A stretch of 11,470 nt of DNA from Clostridia bacterium BRH_c25 (lineage in GTDB: Bacteria > Bacillota_A > Clostridia > Lutisporales > Lutisporaceae): NCBI GenBank assembly GCA_001515955.1, contig LOES01000112.1, forward strand, positions 1-11,470. The letters are read 5' to 3'. The position numbers and the translations under genes are program-made. The notes below the pieces were generated by a model that searched no databases, was not told the DNA's origin, and saw only the letters and a program-made list of their open reading frames with translations. Shown here piece after piece: positions 6,180-11,470 of this stretch; the first letter of the stretch is position 1, and each line of letters opens with the position of its first letter.

Positions 6180-6992
6180 TCAACAGTTTTTAATTATAAA
6201 TCCTAGAAGCATGGTGTTCAGGATATCAGGTTTTTCAAAAATTGCTGCATGTCCGCAGTCAGGAATTACAGCATACTCTGAATTAAGTATATTGTCCGCT
6301 AAAATCTTTGAAAATTTCACCGGCTTTAATATATCCTCCTGCCCACATATCACCAGAACATTACATTTTATTCCAGTGAGCTCATCTGTCATATATACGT
6401 CCTCTTCAAAGGTTTTATACAAGCTTATCTGACCTCTGAAGTAATCAGGAGATATGTGCTTTAGAGCTTCTGCCCGCTGCTTCAGAAACTCCATATTGTT
6501 CTTCAGAAAGCTGTTGCTGTATATGCTGGGAGCCATTCCCCAAAAGAACGCTTCGGGGTCTTCAATACCGGCCAGAGTCCTCCAGCCTTGTACAAACAGT
6601 TTTAAACTCAAATCCAATTCACTGACGGAGTCTATTATGGAAACTGATTTGACATACTCAGGGTAGTCAATGGCAAATCTCATGGCAACTTCCCCGCCAT
6701 ATGATGTTCCGATAATATGCAATTTCTTTGCCCCCATATAGTCAAATAAAGCCCTGGCTTCTTCAGCATGCTGTTTGAAGGTGTATATTCCTTCAGGCTT
6801 GTCTGACATGGTCTGTCCTTTAAAGTCATGGAGTATTATTCTGAATCCAAGCTTTTCAAATATGGGAATTTGATATACCCAACTACTGGTTGAAGTCATG
6901 ACCCCATTCATAAAGGCTACAGTCTCTTCACCATCATGTCTGCCTTTTTCCTCATAAAACAGCTTTACTCCATTAGTTATAAAATAAGACAT
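6180..6992 (-). CDS. Alpha/beta-fold hydrolase, copy 2 (upstream of livK)
   Basis: A complete serine hydrolase of 270 residues, probably cytoplasmic. The elbow GTSYGG gives nucleophile Ser97. Asp220 (GQEDILKP) and His248 (CGHAAIFEKP) complete a plausible triad, and Asn-Gly-Val-Met near residues 29-32 forms the oxyanion region. It matches the hydrolase at 200-1018 along its length, in loops as well as active site (MAPSIYSNSF here, MPYIYSTVF there). A TTG at 6998 is in frame but only 2 nt from AGGAGG; the ATG at 6992 is 8 nt away and is the chosen start. The gene follows the flotillin-operon terminator, so it should have its own promoter, and it precedes livK on the same strand. The reaction (ester, lactone, amide or C-C bond cleavage) is unknown. 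Confidence 0.92.
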   Translation of the reverse strand: MSYFITNGVKLFYEEKGRHDGEETVAFMNGVMTSTSSWVYQIPIFEKLGFRIILHDFKGQTMSDKPEGIYTFKQHAEEARALFDYMGAKKLHIIGTSYGGEVAMRFAIDYPEYVKSVSIIDSVSELDLSLKLFVQGWRTLAGIEDPEAFFWGMAPSIYSNSFLKNNMEFLKQRAEALKHISPDYFRGQISLYKTFEEDVYMTDELTGIKCNVLVICGQEDILKPVKFSKILADNILNSEYAVIPDCGHAAIFEKPDILNTMLLGFIIKNC

Positions 6993-7000
6993 AATCAAGA

Positions 7001-7006
7001 CCTCCT
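7001..7006 (-). promoter_or_regulatory. Ribosome binding site of hydrolase copy 2
   Basis: AGGAGG on the minus strand lies 8 nt before the ATG at 6992 and only 2 nt before the alternative TTG at 6998, which settles the start at the ATG. Confidence 0.8.
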
Positions 7007-7064
7007 ATTAATATTTCCGGCAAGAAAAGCTACCCTGCCTCCTTAGCAAAATTATTAAATCCCA

Positions 7065-7117
7065 AAAGCATTTAACTCAGTAAATTGCATAAACTGTGCC
7101 AAAATCCTAAATGCTTT
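7065..7117 (-). promoter_or_regulatory. Long-spaced inverted repeat in the leader of hydrolase copy 2
   Basis: AAAGCATTTA and TAAATGCTTT are perfect 10-bp arms separated by 33 nt, between the flotillin-operon terminator and the hydrolase start. If transcribed they could close a stem in the 5' leader; as DNA they could be two sites for one regulator. Inside lies TTGGCA, a fair -35 hexamer, but no matching -10 at a good distance. No known riboswitch pattern is apparent. Confidence 0.4.
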
Positions 7118-7138
7118 ATTCTTAAAAGAATACCGGAT

Positions 7139-7191
7139 AAAAAAACAGATAGCCTGATTTTTGTATTTCTACTAAAACAGCTATCTGTTTT
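7139..7191 (-). terminator. Rho-independent terminator of the nfeD-floA operon
   Basis: On the minus strand AAAACAGATAGC pairs perfectly over 12 bp with GCTATCTGTTTT and is followed by a run of seven T. The 26-nt interior can fold further, with GTA and TAC closing a GAAA tetraloop between T-rich and A-rich strands. It lies about 20 bp after the stop of the 174-residue gene. The opposite strand also ends in T-rich sequence, so it may work both ways. Confidence 0.88.
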
Positions 7192-7213
7192 GTTTGCTAT
7201 TCTATTTTCCTTA

Positions 7214-7738
7214 TTATCTTATTCTTCTTTTTATAGCTCTTGGCGGTCCCAGGACCTCTGCCATAACTATGCTTCTCATAAGATCATCTTCTGTCAGATT
7301 AAATATTATGTCCTCTTCTATTTCTATTACCTCAGCTTTAGGAGCAGCCTTCTTTTCTTTCGTCTTCTGCCGTCTGTGCTCTGGATGCTCATTACAAATA
7401 CCTTCAGAGCTTTGGCTCTGCTCAATATAGTCCATGCTGCCTGCTCTTCCCCTGTTCTCAGTCTCAACACCTTCAGTGTAAGAATCTGGCATCGATACAG
7501 GCATATATTCAACCGCGTCCTTAAGCCCCTCTTCCCAGCTGCTTCCCATATCTCTGACAGTCCTTTCGGGCTGCTGCGGAATATGCTTCTGCCACTGGTC
7601 CGGGCTCTGCTTCCTTTGGTTCTGCTGCCTGCTCATATTGCCTTGACCCTGGCTCTCCTTCTGCTTCTGCTGTTGCTGCTTCGCGGCAAAATTAAGCAAA
7701 CCTATGACTATAGCCACTACTATAAATAAACTGTCCAA
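7214..7738 (-). CDS. Hypothetical membrane-anchored Gln-rich protein, third gene of the flotillin operon
   Basis: I do not recognise a named family. The 174 residues comprise one hydrophobic N-terminal segment (about 2-18, probably a membrane anchor), a Gln/Lys-rich low-complexity region (20-58), a variable acidic middle, a Lys-rich patch near 125-135, and a compact C-terminal tail. That tail (about 147-174) reads NLTEDDLMRSIVMAEVLGPPRAIKRR. It looks like the only folded, conserved part, and I recall similar 'AEVLGPP' tails in other clostridial hypothetical proteins. Start: an ATG at 7744 lies directly against the ribosome binding site, while the TTG at 7738 is 7 nt from AAGGAGG and is preferred; the difference is two residues. 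It lies 58 bp after floA on the same strand and ends just before the operon terminator. This suggests a role with FloA and NfeD at the membrane, perhaps as a linker or adaptor. Confidence 0.75.
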   Translation of the reverse strand: MDSLFIVVAIVIGLLNFAAKQQQQKQKESQGQGNMSRQQNQRKQSPDQWQKHIPQQPERTVRDMGSSWEEGLKDAVEYMPVSMPDSYTEGVETENRGRAGSMDYIEQSQSSEGICNEHPEHRRQKTKEKKAAPKAEVIEIEEDIIFNLTEDDLMRSIVMAEVLGPPRAIKRRIR

Positions 7739-7744
7739 ATACAT

Positions 7745-7752
7745 CCCTCCTT
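7745..7752 (-). promoter_or_regulatory. Ribosome binding site of the 174-residue gene
   Basis: AAGGAGGG on the minus strand abuts the ATG at 7744 but has normal spacing to the TTG at 7738. This supports the TTG start and confirms that the minus-strand frame, not the long opposite-strand frame, is the gene. Confidence 0.65.
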
Positions 7753-7796
7753 CTATGGAGATGCCGAATTAAATATTTCGCGTAAATGTTACCCGA

Positions 7797-8786
7797 CTAT
7801 TTCTTGTCCTTCTCTATTGAATCACCCTTGCCAACTTTTGAAATAGCATCCCTCATCTGAGTGTCGGCTTGAATGTTCTGCAGCTGGTAATAATCCATTA
7901 CACCCATTCTCCCATTTCTCAATGCCTCTGCCAATGCTTTCGGAACCTCAGCTTCAGCTTCTACAACCTTGGCTCTCATTTCCTGTACTGCAGCTTTCAT
8001 TTCCTGCTCTTTGGCAACAGCCATGGCACGTCTTTCCTCTGCTTTTGCCTGAGCTATTCTCTTGTCTGCTTCCGCCTGGTCTGTCTGCAGCTGGGCACCT
8101 ATATTCCTGCCTACATCCACATCAGCGATATCTATTGACAGAATTTCAAAAGCAGTTCCCGAGTCGAGACCCTTTGCCAGAACTGTCCTTGATATCAAAT
8201 CCGGATTCTCCAATACTAACTTATGAGTCTCAGAGCTACCAACAGTGGTAACTATACCTTCACCAACCCTGGCTATTATAGTTTCTTCACCTGCTCCACC
8301 AACCAGTCTTTCAATATTGGCTCTCACTGTTACTCTTGCCTTTGCCCTTACTTCAATACCATCCTTGGACACTGCTGCTACTATAGGTGTCTCAATTACC
8401 TTAGGATTAACACTCATTTGAACTGCCTGCAAAACATCTCTGCCTGCAAGATCAATAGCTGCAGCCCTCTCAAAGCCCAAATCTATTTCCGCCCTCTGTG
8501 CGGCAATCAATGCATTTACCACTCTGTCAACGTTGCCTCCTGCAAGAAAGTGAGCTTCAAGCTGGTTTACACTAACGTTAAGGCCGGCCTTCCTTGACTT
8601 TATAAGCGGGTTCACAATCCTGCTTGGAACAACTCTTCTAAGTCTCATACCGATCAGGTTGAATATTCCTACATTGACCCCTGCTGCCAAGGATGAAATC
8701 CACAGACCCAAGGGAACAAAGCTTAAGAATATTGTCAGACCAAGTATTATAACAAATAAGACTACTACATAAAACAATATGTCCAT
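7797..8786 (-). CDS. floA: Flotillin-like protein FloA
   Basis: A 329-residue membrane scaffold protein of the FloA (YqfA) family. These proteins oligomerise and help organise functional membrane microdomains. An N-terminal hydrophobic hairpin (about 2-35, with [16 protein letters not shown]) anchors it from the inner side. An SPFH-like region follows to about 230, including [19 protein letters not shown] (146-164). A helical Ala/Glu/Gln/Lys-rich coiled coil runs from about 232 to 290 ([20 protein letters not shown]). The C-terminal tail is [19 protein letters not shown]. Length is normal for FloA. The ATG at 8786 has GGAGG 7 nt upstream. It lies 22 bp after nfeD, the usual order for this pair in Firmicutes (yqeZ-yqfA in Bacillus). 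Confidence 0.96.
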   Translation of the reverse strand: MDILFYVVVLFVIILGLTIFLSFVPLGLWISSLAAGVNVGIFNLIGMRLRRVVPSRIVNPLIKSRKAGLNVSVNQLEAHFLAGGNVDRVVNALIAAQRAEIDLGFERAAAIDLAGRDVLQAVQMSVNPKVIETPIVAAVSKDGIEVRAKARVTVRANIERLVGGAGEETIIARVGEGIVTTVGSSETHKLVLENPDLISRTVLAKGLDSGTAFEILSIDIADVDVGRNIGAQLQTDQAEADKRIAQAKAEERRAMAVAKEQEMKAAVQEMRAKVVEAEAEVPKALAEALRNGRMGVMDYYQLQNIQADTQMRDAISKVGKGDSIEKDKK

Positions 8787-8808
8787 TATTATACCTCCGT
8801 TTATTTTT

Positions 8809-9291
8809 TTAAACTCTCTTGACTACAATTCTGCTGCCTTCAATTTTTATGACCTCAACCTCTATGTCCTTCTCAATAAACTCTCCCTCCGACACTGCAT
8901 CTATCCTTTTCCCATCAATAAGTACAGTGCCTGAAGACCTTAAAGGAGTAATTACCGAGCCACGCATACCAAGATATTTCTCATTGCCCTTGCTGCTTAC
9001 ATATCCTTCTTCATTCTTCTGTTCGGTGCTTAGTATCATGGATTTAATATAGCCCTTCCCATAACCAAGCCTGTATAGAGCAATTACCAATAAAATCGTT
9101 ACCGCTATTGTGCCAATAAGCATAAGCATAGCCTGGAAGAAACTCGAGGAAATCATAACTATACTGGCCAAAACCAGTATTATACCACTTATCCCCGCAA
9201 ATCCAACACCCGGCATCATTGCTTCCACCATGAGCAGCACCAGACCAACCACATATAGGAATGCAGTAAGCAGGCTCCAGTCTCCAAACAT
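8809..9291 (-). CDS. nfeD: NfeD-like membrane protein (short form with OB domain)
   Basis: 160 residues, the usual partner of FloA. Three or so hydrophobic segments (about 8-26, 31-50, 55-75) are followed by a short basic linker. A soluble beta-rich OB-fold domain of the NfeD C-terminal type runs from about 106 to 160 ([26 protein letters not shown], then [16 protein letters not shown]). The N-terminal ClpP-like protease domain of long NfeD proteins is absent, so this is the short NfeD1b-like class. The ATG at 9291 has GGGGGTG 6 nt upstream. It is the first gene of the operon. Its exact function is unsettled; a role in membrane-domain organisation with the adjacent flotillin is the accepted view. 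Confidence 0.93.
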   Translation of the reverse strand: MFGDWSLLTAFLYVVGLVLLMVEAMMPGVGFAGISGIILVLASIVMISSSFFQAMLMLIGTIAVTILLVIALYRLGYGKGYIKSMILSTEQKNEEGYVSSKGNEKYLGMRGSVITPLRSSGTVLIDGKRIDAVSEGEFIEKDIEVEVIKIEGSRIVVKRV

Positions 9292-9417
9292 TCGTTACAC
9301 CCCCAATTCTTGAATTCTATGTGCAATTTTGGCTTATACAGTTTTTATCCCAATTGCAATTAAGGATTAGTTCCACTTAGCTCAAAACTCTTATTGTCTC
9401 TTACTAAGTATAATATA

Positions 9418-9446
9418 ATGATACCAGTTTTATGTATTGTTAACAA
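9418..9446 (-). promoter_or_regulatory. Candidate vegetative promoter for nfeD-floA
   Basis: On the minus strand TTGTTA (9441-9446) and TATCAT (9418-9423) are spaced by 17 bp, matching the SigA consensus at 4 and 5 of 6 positions. The leader to nfeD would be about 120 nt. I saw no TGAAAC/CGTA pair of the SigW type that drives the Bacillus operon. Confidence 0.45.
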
Positions 9447-9612
9447 CACGAATAACGACTTAAAGTGGGCAGCTCCAGGCAGCCCATGTATAACGCAAAT
9501 CTACAATTCAAACTGTATCCTTCAAGCTCTTAATATCTATCCTAATCGCTTTAAAGCTCAGTATTTCATTTTTATGCTATCAATAACATAATCCGAATCT
9601 GTACATTTTGCA

Positions 9613-9645
9613 GAAAAAAACCCAGCAGATTGAATTGCCGGGCTT
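9613..9645 (-). terminator. Rho-independent terminator of glnS
   Basis: On the minus strand AAGCCCGGCA pairs with TGCTGGGTTT (10 bp including two G-U wobbles) around an 8-nt loop, and the T-run continues beyond the stem. It begins 6 bp after the glnS stop codon. Confidence 0.9.
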
Positions 9646-9651
9646 CAAGTA

Positions 9652-11382
9652 TTATTCTTTTACTGTCTTTGACCAGGAGTCCTTCAGCCCTACTATTCTG
9701 TTAAACACCGGCTTCTCTTTTCTGAAATCCTTGTTGTCCGGGCAGAAATAACCCATTCTCAGGAACTGATATCCCGTACCTATGGCTGCATCTGCCAGAC
9801 TTGGTTCAACCTTACAATTGTTCAGAACCTCCAAAGAATGCGGATTCAAATCATCCTTGTATTCCCGGTCTTCTTCTCCTGGGTTGGGCACTGCAAAAAG
9901 CTGGTCATATAAACGAACCTCCGCATCCAAAGCATGAGCGGCAGATATCCAGTGGATCGTTCCCTTTACCTTGCGTCCGTCAGGAGAGTTTCCACCTCTG
10001 GATGCCGGATCATAAGAGCAGTGAACTTCTTTAATCTCTCCTGTCGCCGGGTCTTTGACAACACTTTCACATTTTATGAAATAGGCACTTTTAAGCCTGA
10101 CTTCTCCACCTGGATATAACCTGAAGTATTTTTTGGGCGGGTTCTCCATGAAATCCTCCTGCTCAATATAGATTTCCCTGGAGAAGGATACTTTACGAGT
10201 GCCGATGTCAGGAGCTTCCGGATTGATTTCCACTTCAAAATCCTCTGTCTGATTCTCCGGATAGTTATCAATAATAACCTTCAAAGGCCTCAATACAGCC
10301 ATCACACGGTCCGCTCTCTTATTCAGATCTTCCCTTACACAATGCTCAAGAAGGGCATAATCGACAGTACTATTTGTCTTTGCCACACCAATTTTGTCAC
10401 AGAAGCTTTTAATGGAGGAAGCAGTATACCCTCTTCTCCTCAAGCCACACAATGTCGGCATTCTGGGATCGTCCCATCCGCTTACAATACCCGTTTCTAC
10501 CAGTTCTCGCAAATATCTTTTACTCATAACGGTATAGGTCAGGTTCAGCCTGGCAAATTCAATCTGTCTTGGCCGATGCTCTGTCTCACATTCATTTACA
10601 ACCCAATTGTACAACGGCCGGTGATCTTCATATTCCAACGAGCAGAGTGAATGGGTAATGCCTTCCAAAGCGTCGGAAAGCGGGTGCTGAAAATCATACA
10701 TGGGATAAATGCACCATTTATCTCCTGTTCTGTGGTGGTGTGACTTCAATATCCTATATATTACGGGATCTCTCATATTCAGGTTGGGCGAAGCCATATC
10801 AATCTTGGCACGAAGTGTCCTGGAACCTTCGGGGAACTCTCCTTCCCTCATCCTTCCAAGCAGCTCCAGACTTTCTTCAGCACTGCGGTCCCTGTAAGGG
10901 CTGTTTCTTCCCGGTTCAGTAGGCGTGCCTCTATATTCTCTTACCTCTTGCTGGCTTAAGTCACAGACATATGCCTTCCCTTTTCTGATAAGGAATTCCG
11001 CAAATTCATAAAGCTTTTCAAAATAGTCCGATGCATAAAAAAGCCGGTCCTCCCAATCAAATCCAAGCCACTTGATATCTTCCATAATGGATTCCACATA
11101 TTCCACATCTTCCTTGATGGGATTGGTATCATCAAATCTTAAATTGCATAGTCCATGATATTTTTCCGCCGTACTGAAATTAATATACATGGCTTTACAG
11201 TGTCCTATATGAAGATATCCATTTGGTTCGGGTGGAAAGCGGGTATGTACTTTTTTGTATACTTTTTCCTCCAGGTCCTTATCGATAAAGTCATGTATAA
11301 AGTTCGAATATATTCTGGATTCATCGTCTGCTTGATTAATACCTCCTGAAATATTCTTATCAGCATTTGTATTTTCATTCAT
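9652..11382 (-). CDS. glnS: Glutaminyl-tRNA synthetase
   Basis: A class I aminoacyl-tRNA synthetase that charges tRNA-Gln with glutamine using ATP, in the cytoplasm; 576 residues and complete. The HIGH motif is at 58-61 within [22 protein letters not shown] is at 81-88, and the KMSKS-equivalent VMSKR is at 285-289. The glutamine-specific [20 protein letters not shown] and GWDDPRMPT blocks are present. The C-terminal half holds the two anticodon-binding beta-barrels ([21 protein letters not shown]). Compared with the E. coli enzyme as I remember it, the N-terminus is about 26 residues longer and polar, and the rest aligns without major gaps. An ATG at 11400 is in frame but forms part of the ribosome binding region; the ATG at 11382, 9 nt after GGGAGGT, is the start. 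The upstream region is cut by the window edge. Confidence 0.97.
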   Translation of the reverse strand: MNENTNADKNISGGINQADDESRIYSNFIHDFIDKDLEEKVYKKVHTRFPPEPNGYLHIGHCKAMYINFSTAEKYHGLCNLRFDDTNPIKEDVEYVESIMEDIKWLGFDWEDRLFYASDYFEKLYEFAEFLIRKGKAYVCDLSQQEVREYRGTPTEPGRNSPYRDRSAEESLELLGRMREGEFPEGSRTLRAKIDMASPNLNMRDPVIYRILKSHHHRTGDKWCIYPMYDFQHPLSDALEGITHSLCSLEYEDHRPLYNWVVNECETEHRPRQIEFARLNLTYTVMSKRYLRELVETGIVSGWDDPRMPTLCGLRRRGYTASSIKSFCDKIGVAKTNSTVDYALLEHCVREDLNKRADRVMAVLRPLKVIIDNYPENQTEDFEVEINPEAPDIGTRKVSFSREIYIEQEDFMENPPKKYFRLYPGGEVRLKSAYFIKCESVVKDPATGEIKEVHCSYDPASRGGNSPDGRKVKGTIHWISAAHALDAEVRLYDQLFAVPNPGEEDREYKDDLNPHSLEVLNNCKVEPSLADAAIGTGYQFLRMGYFCPDNKDFRKEKPVFNRIVGLKDSWSKTVKE

Positions 11383-11391
11383 GAAGTCTTT

Positions 11392-11398
11392 ACCTCCC
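11392..11398 (-). promoter_or_regulatory. glnS ribosome binding site (decides the start)
   Basis: GGGAGGT on the minus strand lies 9 nt before the ATG at 11382. The in-frame ATG at 11400 abuts this site and cannot use it. Confidence 0.75.
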
Positions 11399-11434
11399 AT
11401 TTCTTCGTAACATGTAAATCAAGGAAAACGTTTC

Positions 11435-11452
11435 GCACTATTGAACTAGTGC
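11435..11452 (-). promoter_or_regulatory. Small inverted repeat upstream of glnS
   Basis: GCACTA and TAGTGC form a perfect 6-bp repeat with a 6-nt centre, 53-70 bp upstream of the glnS start. No T-run follows closely, so it is not an obvious terminator. It could be the base of a leader structure that continues past the window edge. Confidence 0.35.
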
Positions 11453-11470
11453 TTATTAACATCACTGATT

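Larger units (their letters stand above)
9292..9651. other. 360-bp intergenic region between glnS and nfeD
   Basis: It contains the glnS terminator at its right end and a candidate nfeD promoter near its middle. A small imperfect hairpin lies at 9465-9483 (GGGC/GCCC ends with an internal mismatch). The rest is A/T-rich, with no ribosome binding site before any frame and no RNA gene that I can recognise. Confidence 0.6.

Noticed and set aside
7038..7044. A second AAGGAGG upstream of hydrolase copy 2, possibly for a leader peptide
   Set aside because: No start codon follows at a usable distance, and the sequence right after it contains a TAG.
7085..7729. A 214-codon plus-strand frame opposite the third flotillin-operon gene
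   Set aside because: It runs through the terminator at 7139-7191, is a Leu/Ser/Phe-rich string without a ribosome binding site, and its minus-strand partner has a good start signal and an ordered C-terminal motif.
9292..9651. A SigW-type promoter upstream of nfeD, as in Bacillus
   Set aside because: No TGAAAC with a matching CGTA at the right spacing was found on the minus strand; a SigA-like pair fits better.
11383..11470. A T-box or other tRNA-sensing leader upstream of glnS
   Set aside because: Only 88 bases are visible. I see no T-box consensus bulge or antiterminator in them, only a 6-bp repeat. A leader further upstream cannot be excluded.
1..11470. CRISPR arrays, tRNA or rRNA genes, or phage defence genes
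   Set aside because: No regularly spaced repeats, tRNA-like cloverleaf segments or rRNA-like stretches were noticed, and all confident genes are assigned to housekeeping, transport, hydrolase or membrane-scaffold families.

Overview
The window reads as a chromosomal segment of a Gram-positive anaerobe of the class Clostridia; the genus cannot be fixed from the sequence. This is inferred from strong GGAGG-type ribosome binding sites before nearly every gene, some TTG starts, A/T-rich spacers, Rho-independent terminators, and an nfeD-floA flotillin pair of the Firmicutes type. Every confident gene lies on the minus strand, so transcription runs from right to left.

Layout in transcription order, from the right edge. 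(1) glnS, a complete glutaminyl-tRNA synthetase (9652-11382), ends in a clear terminator. (2) After a 360-bp spacer with a likely promoter comes a membrane operon: nfeD (short NfeD with an OB domain), floA (flotillin-like scaffold) and a 174-residue membrane-anchored, Gln-rich hypothetical protein. It closes with a long terminator at 7139-7191. (3) A 270-residue alpha/beta hydrolase (6180-6992) follows, behind a leader that carries a 10-bp inverted repeat. (4) A 390-bp region (5790-6179) holds a doubtful 87-codon ORF and two candidate operator dyads. (5) A complete branched-chain-amino-acid-type (HAAT family) ABC transporter follows: livK lipoprotein, an internal terminator, then livG, livF, livH and livM, tightly packed. 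(6) A second alpha/beta hydrolase (200-1018), homologous to the first over its whole length, sits 52 bp behind livM, beyond a strong hairpin. (7) At the left edge is an interrupted reading frame resembling the N-terminus of an IS21-family transposase.

How the parts fit: LivK captures a solute outside the membrane, LivH and LivM form the channel, and LivG and LivF hydrolyse ATP. The internal terminator should give more LivK than permease. The hydrolase pair bracketing the transporter suggests, as inference only, that the imported solute may be an ester, lactone, amide or similar conjugate rather than a plain amino acid. The NfeD-FloA cluster is a separate unit that organises membrane domains. 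Most of the window is ordinary core or transport biology. The points most worth a second look are the hydrolase-transporter-hydrolase arrangement, the uncharacterised third gene of the flotillin operon, and the regulatory dyads upstream of livK.
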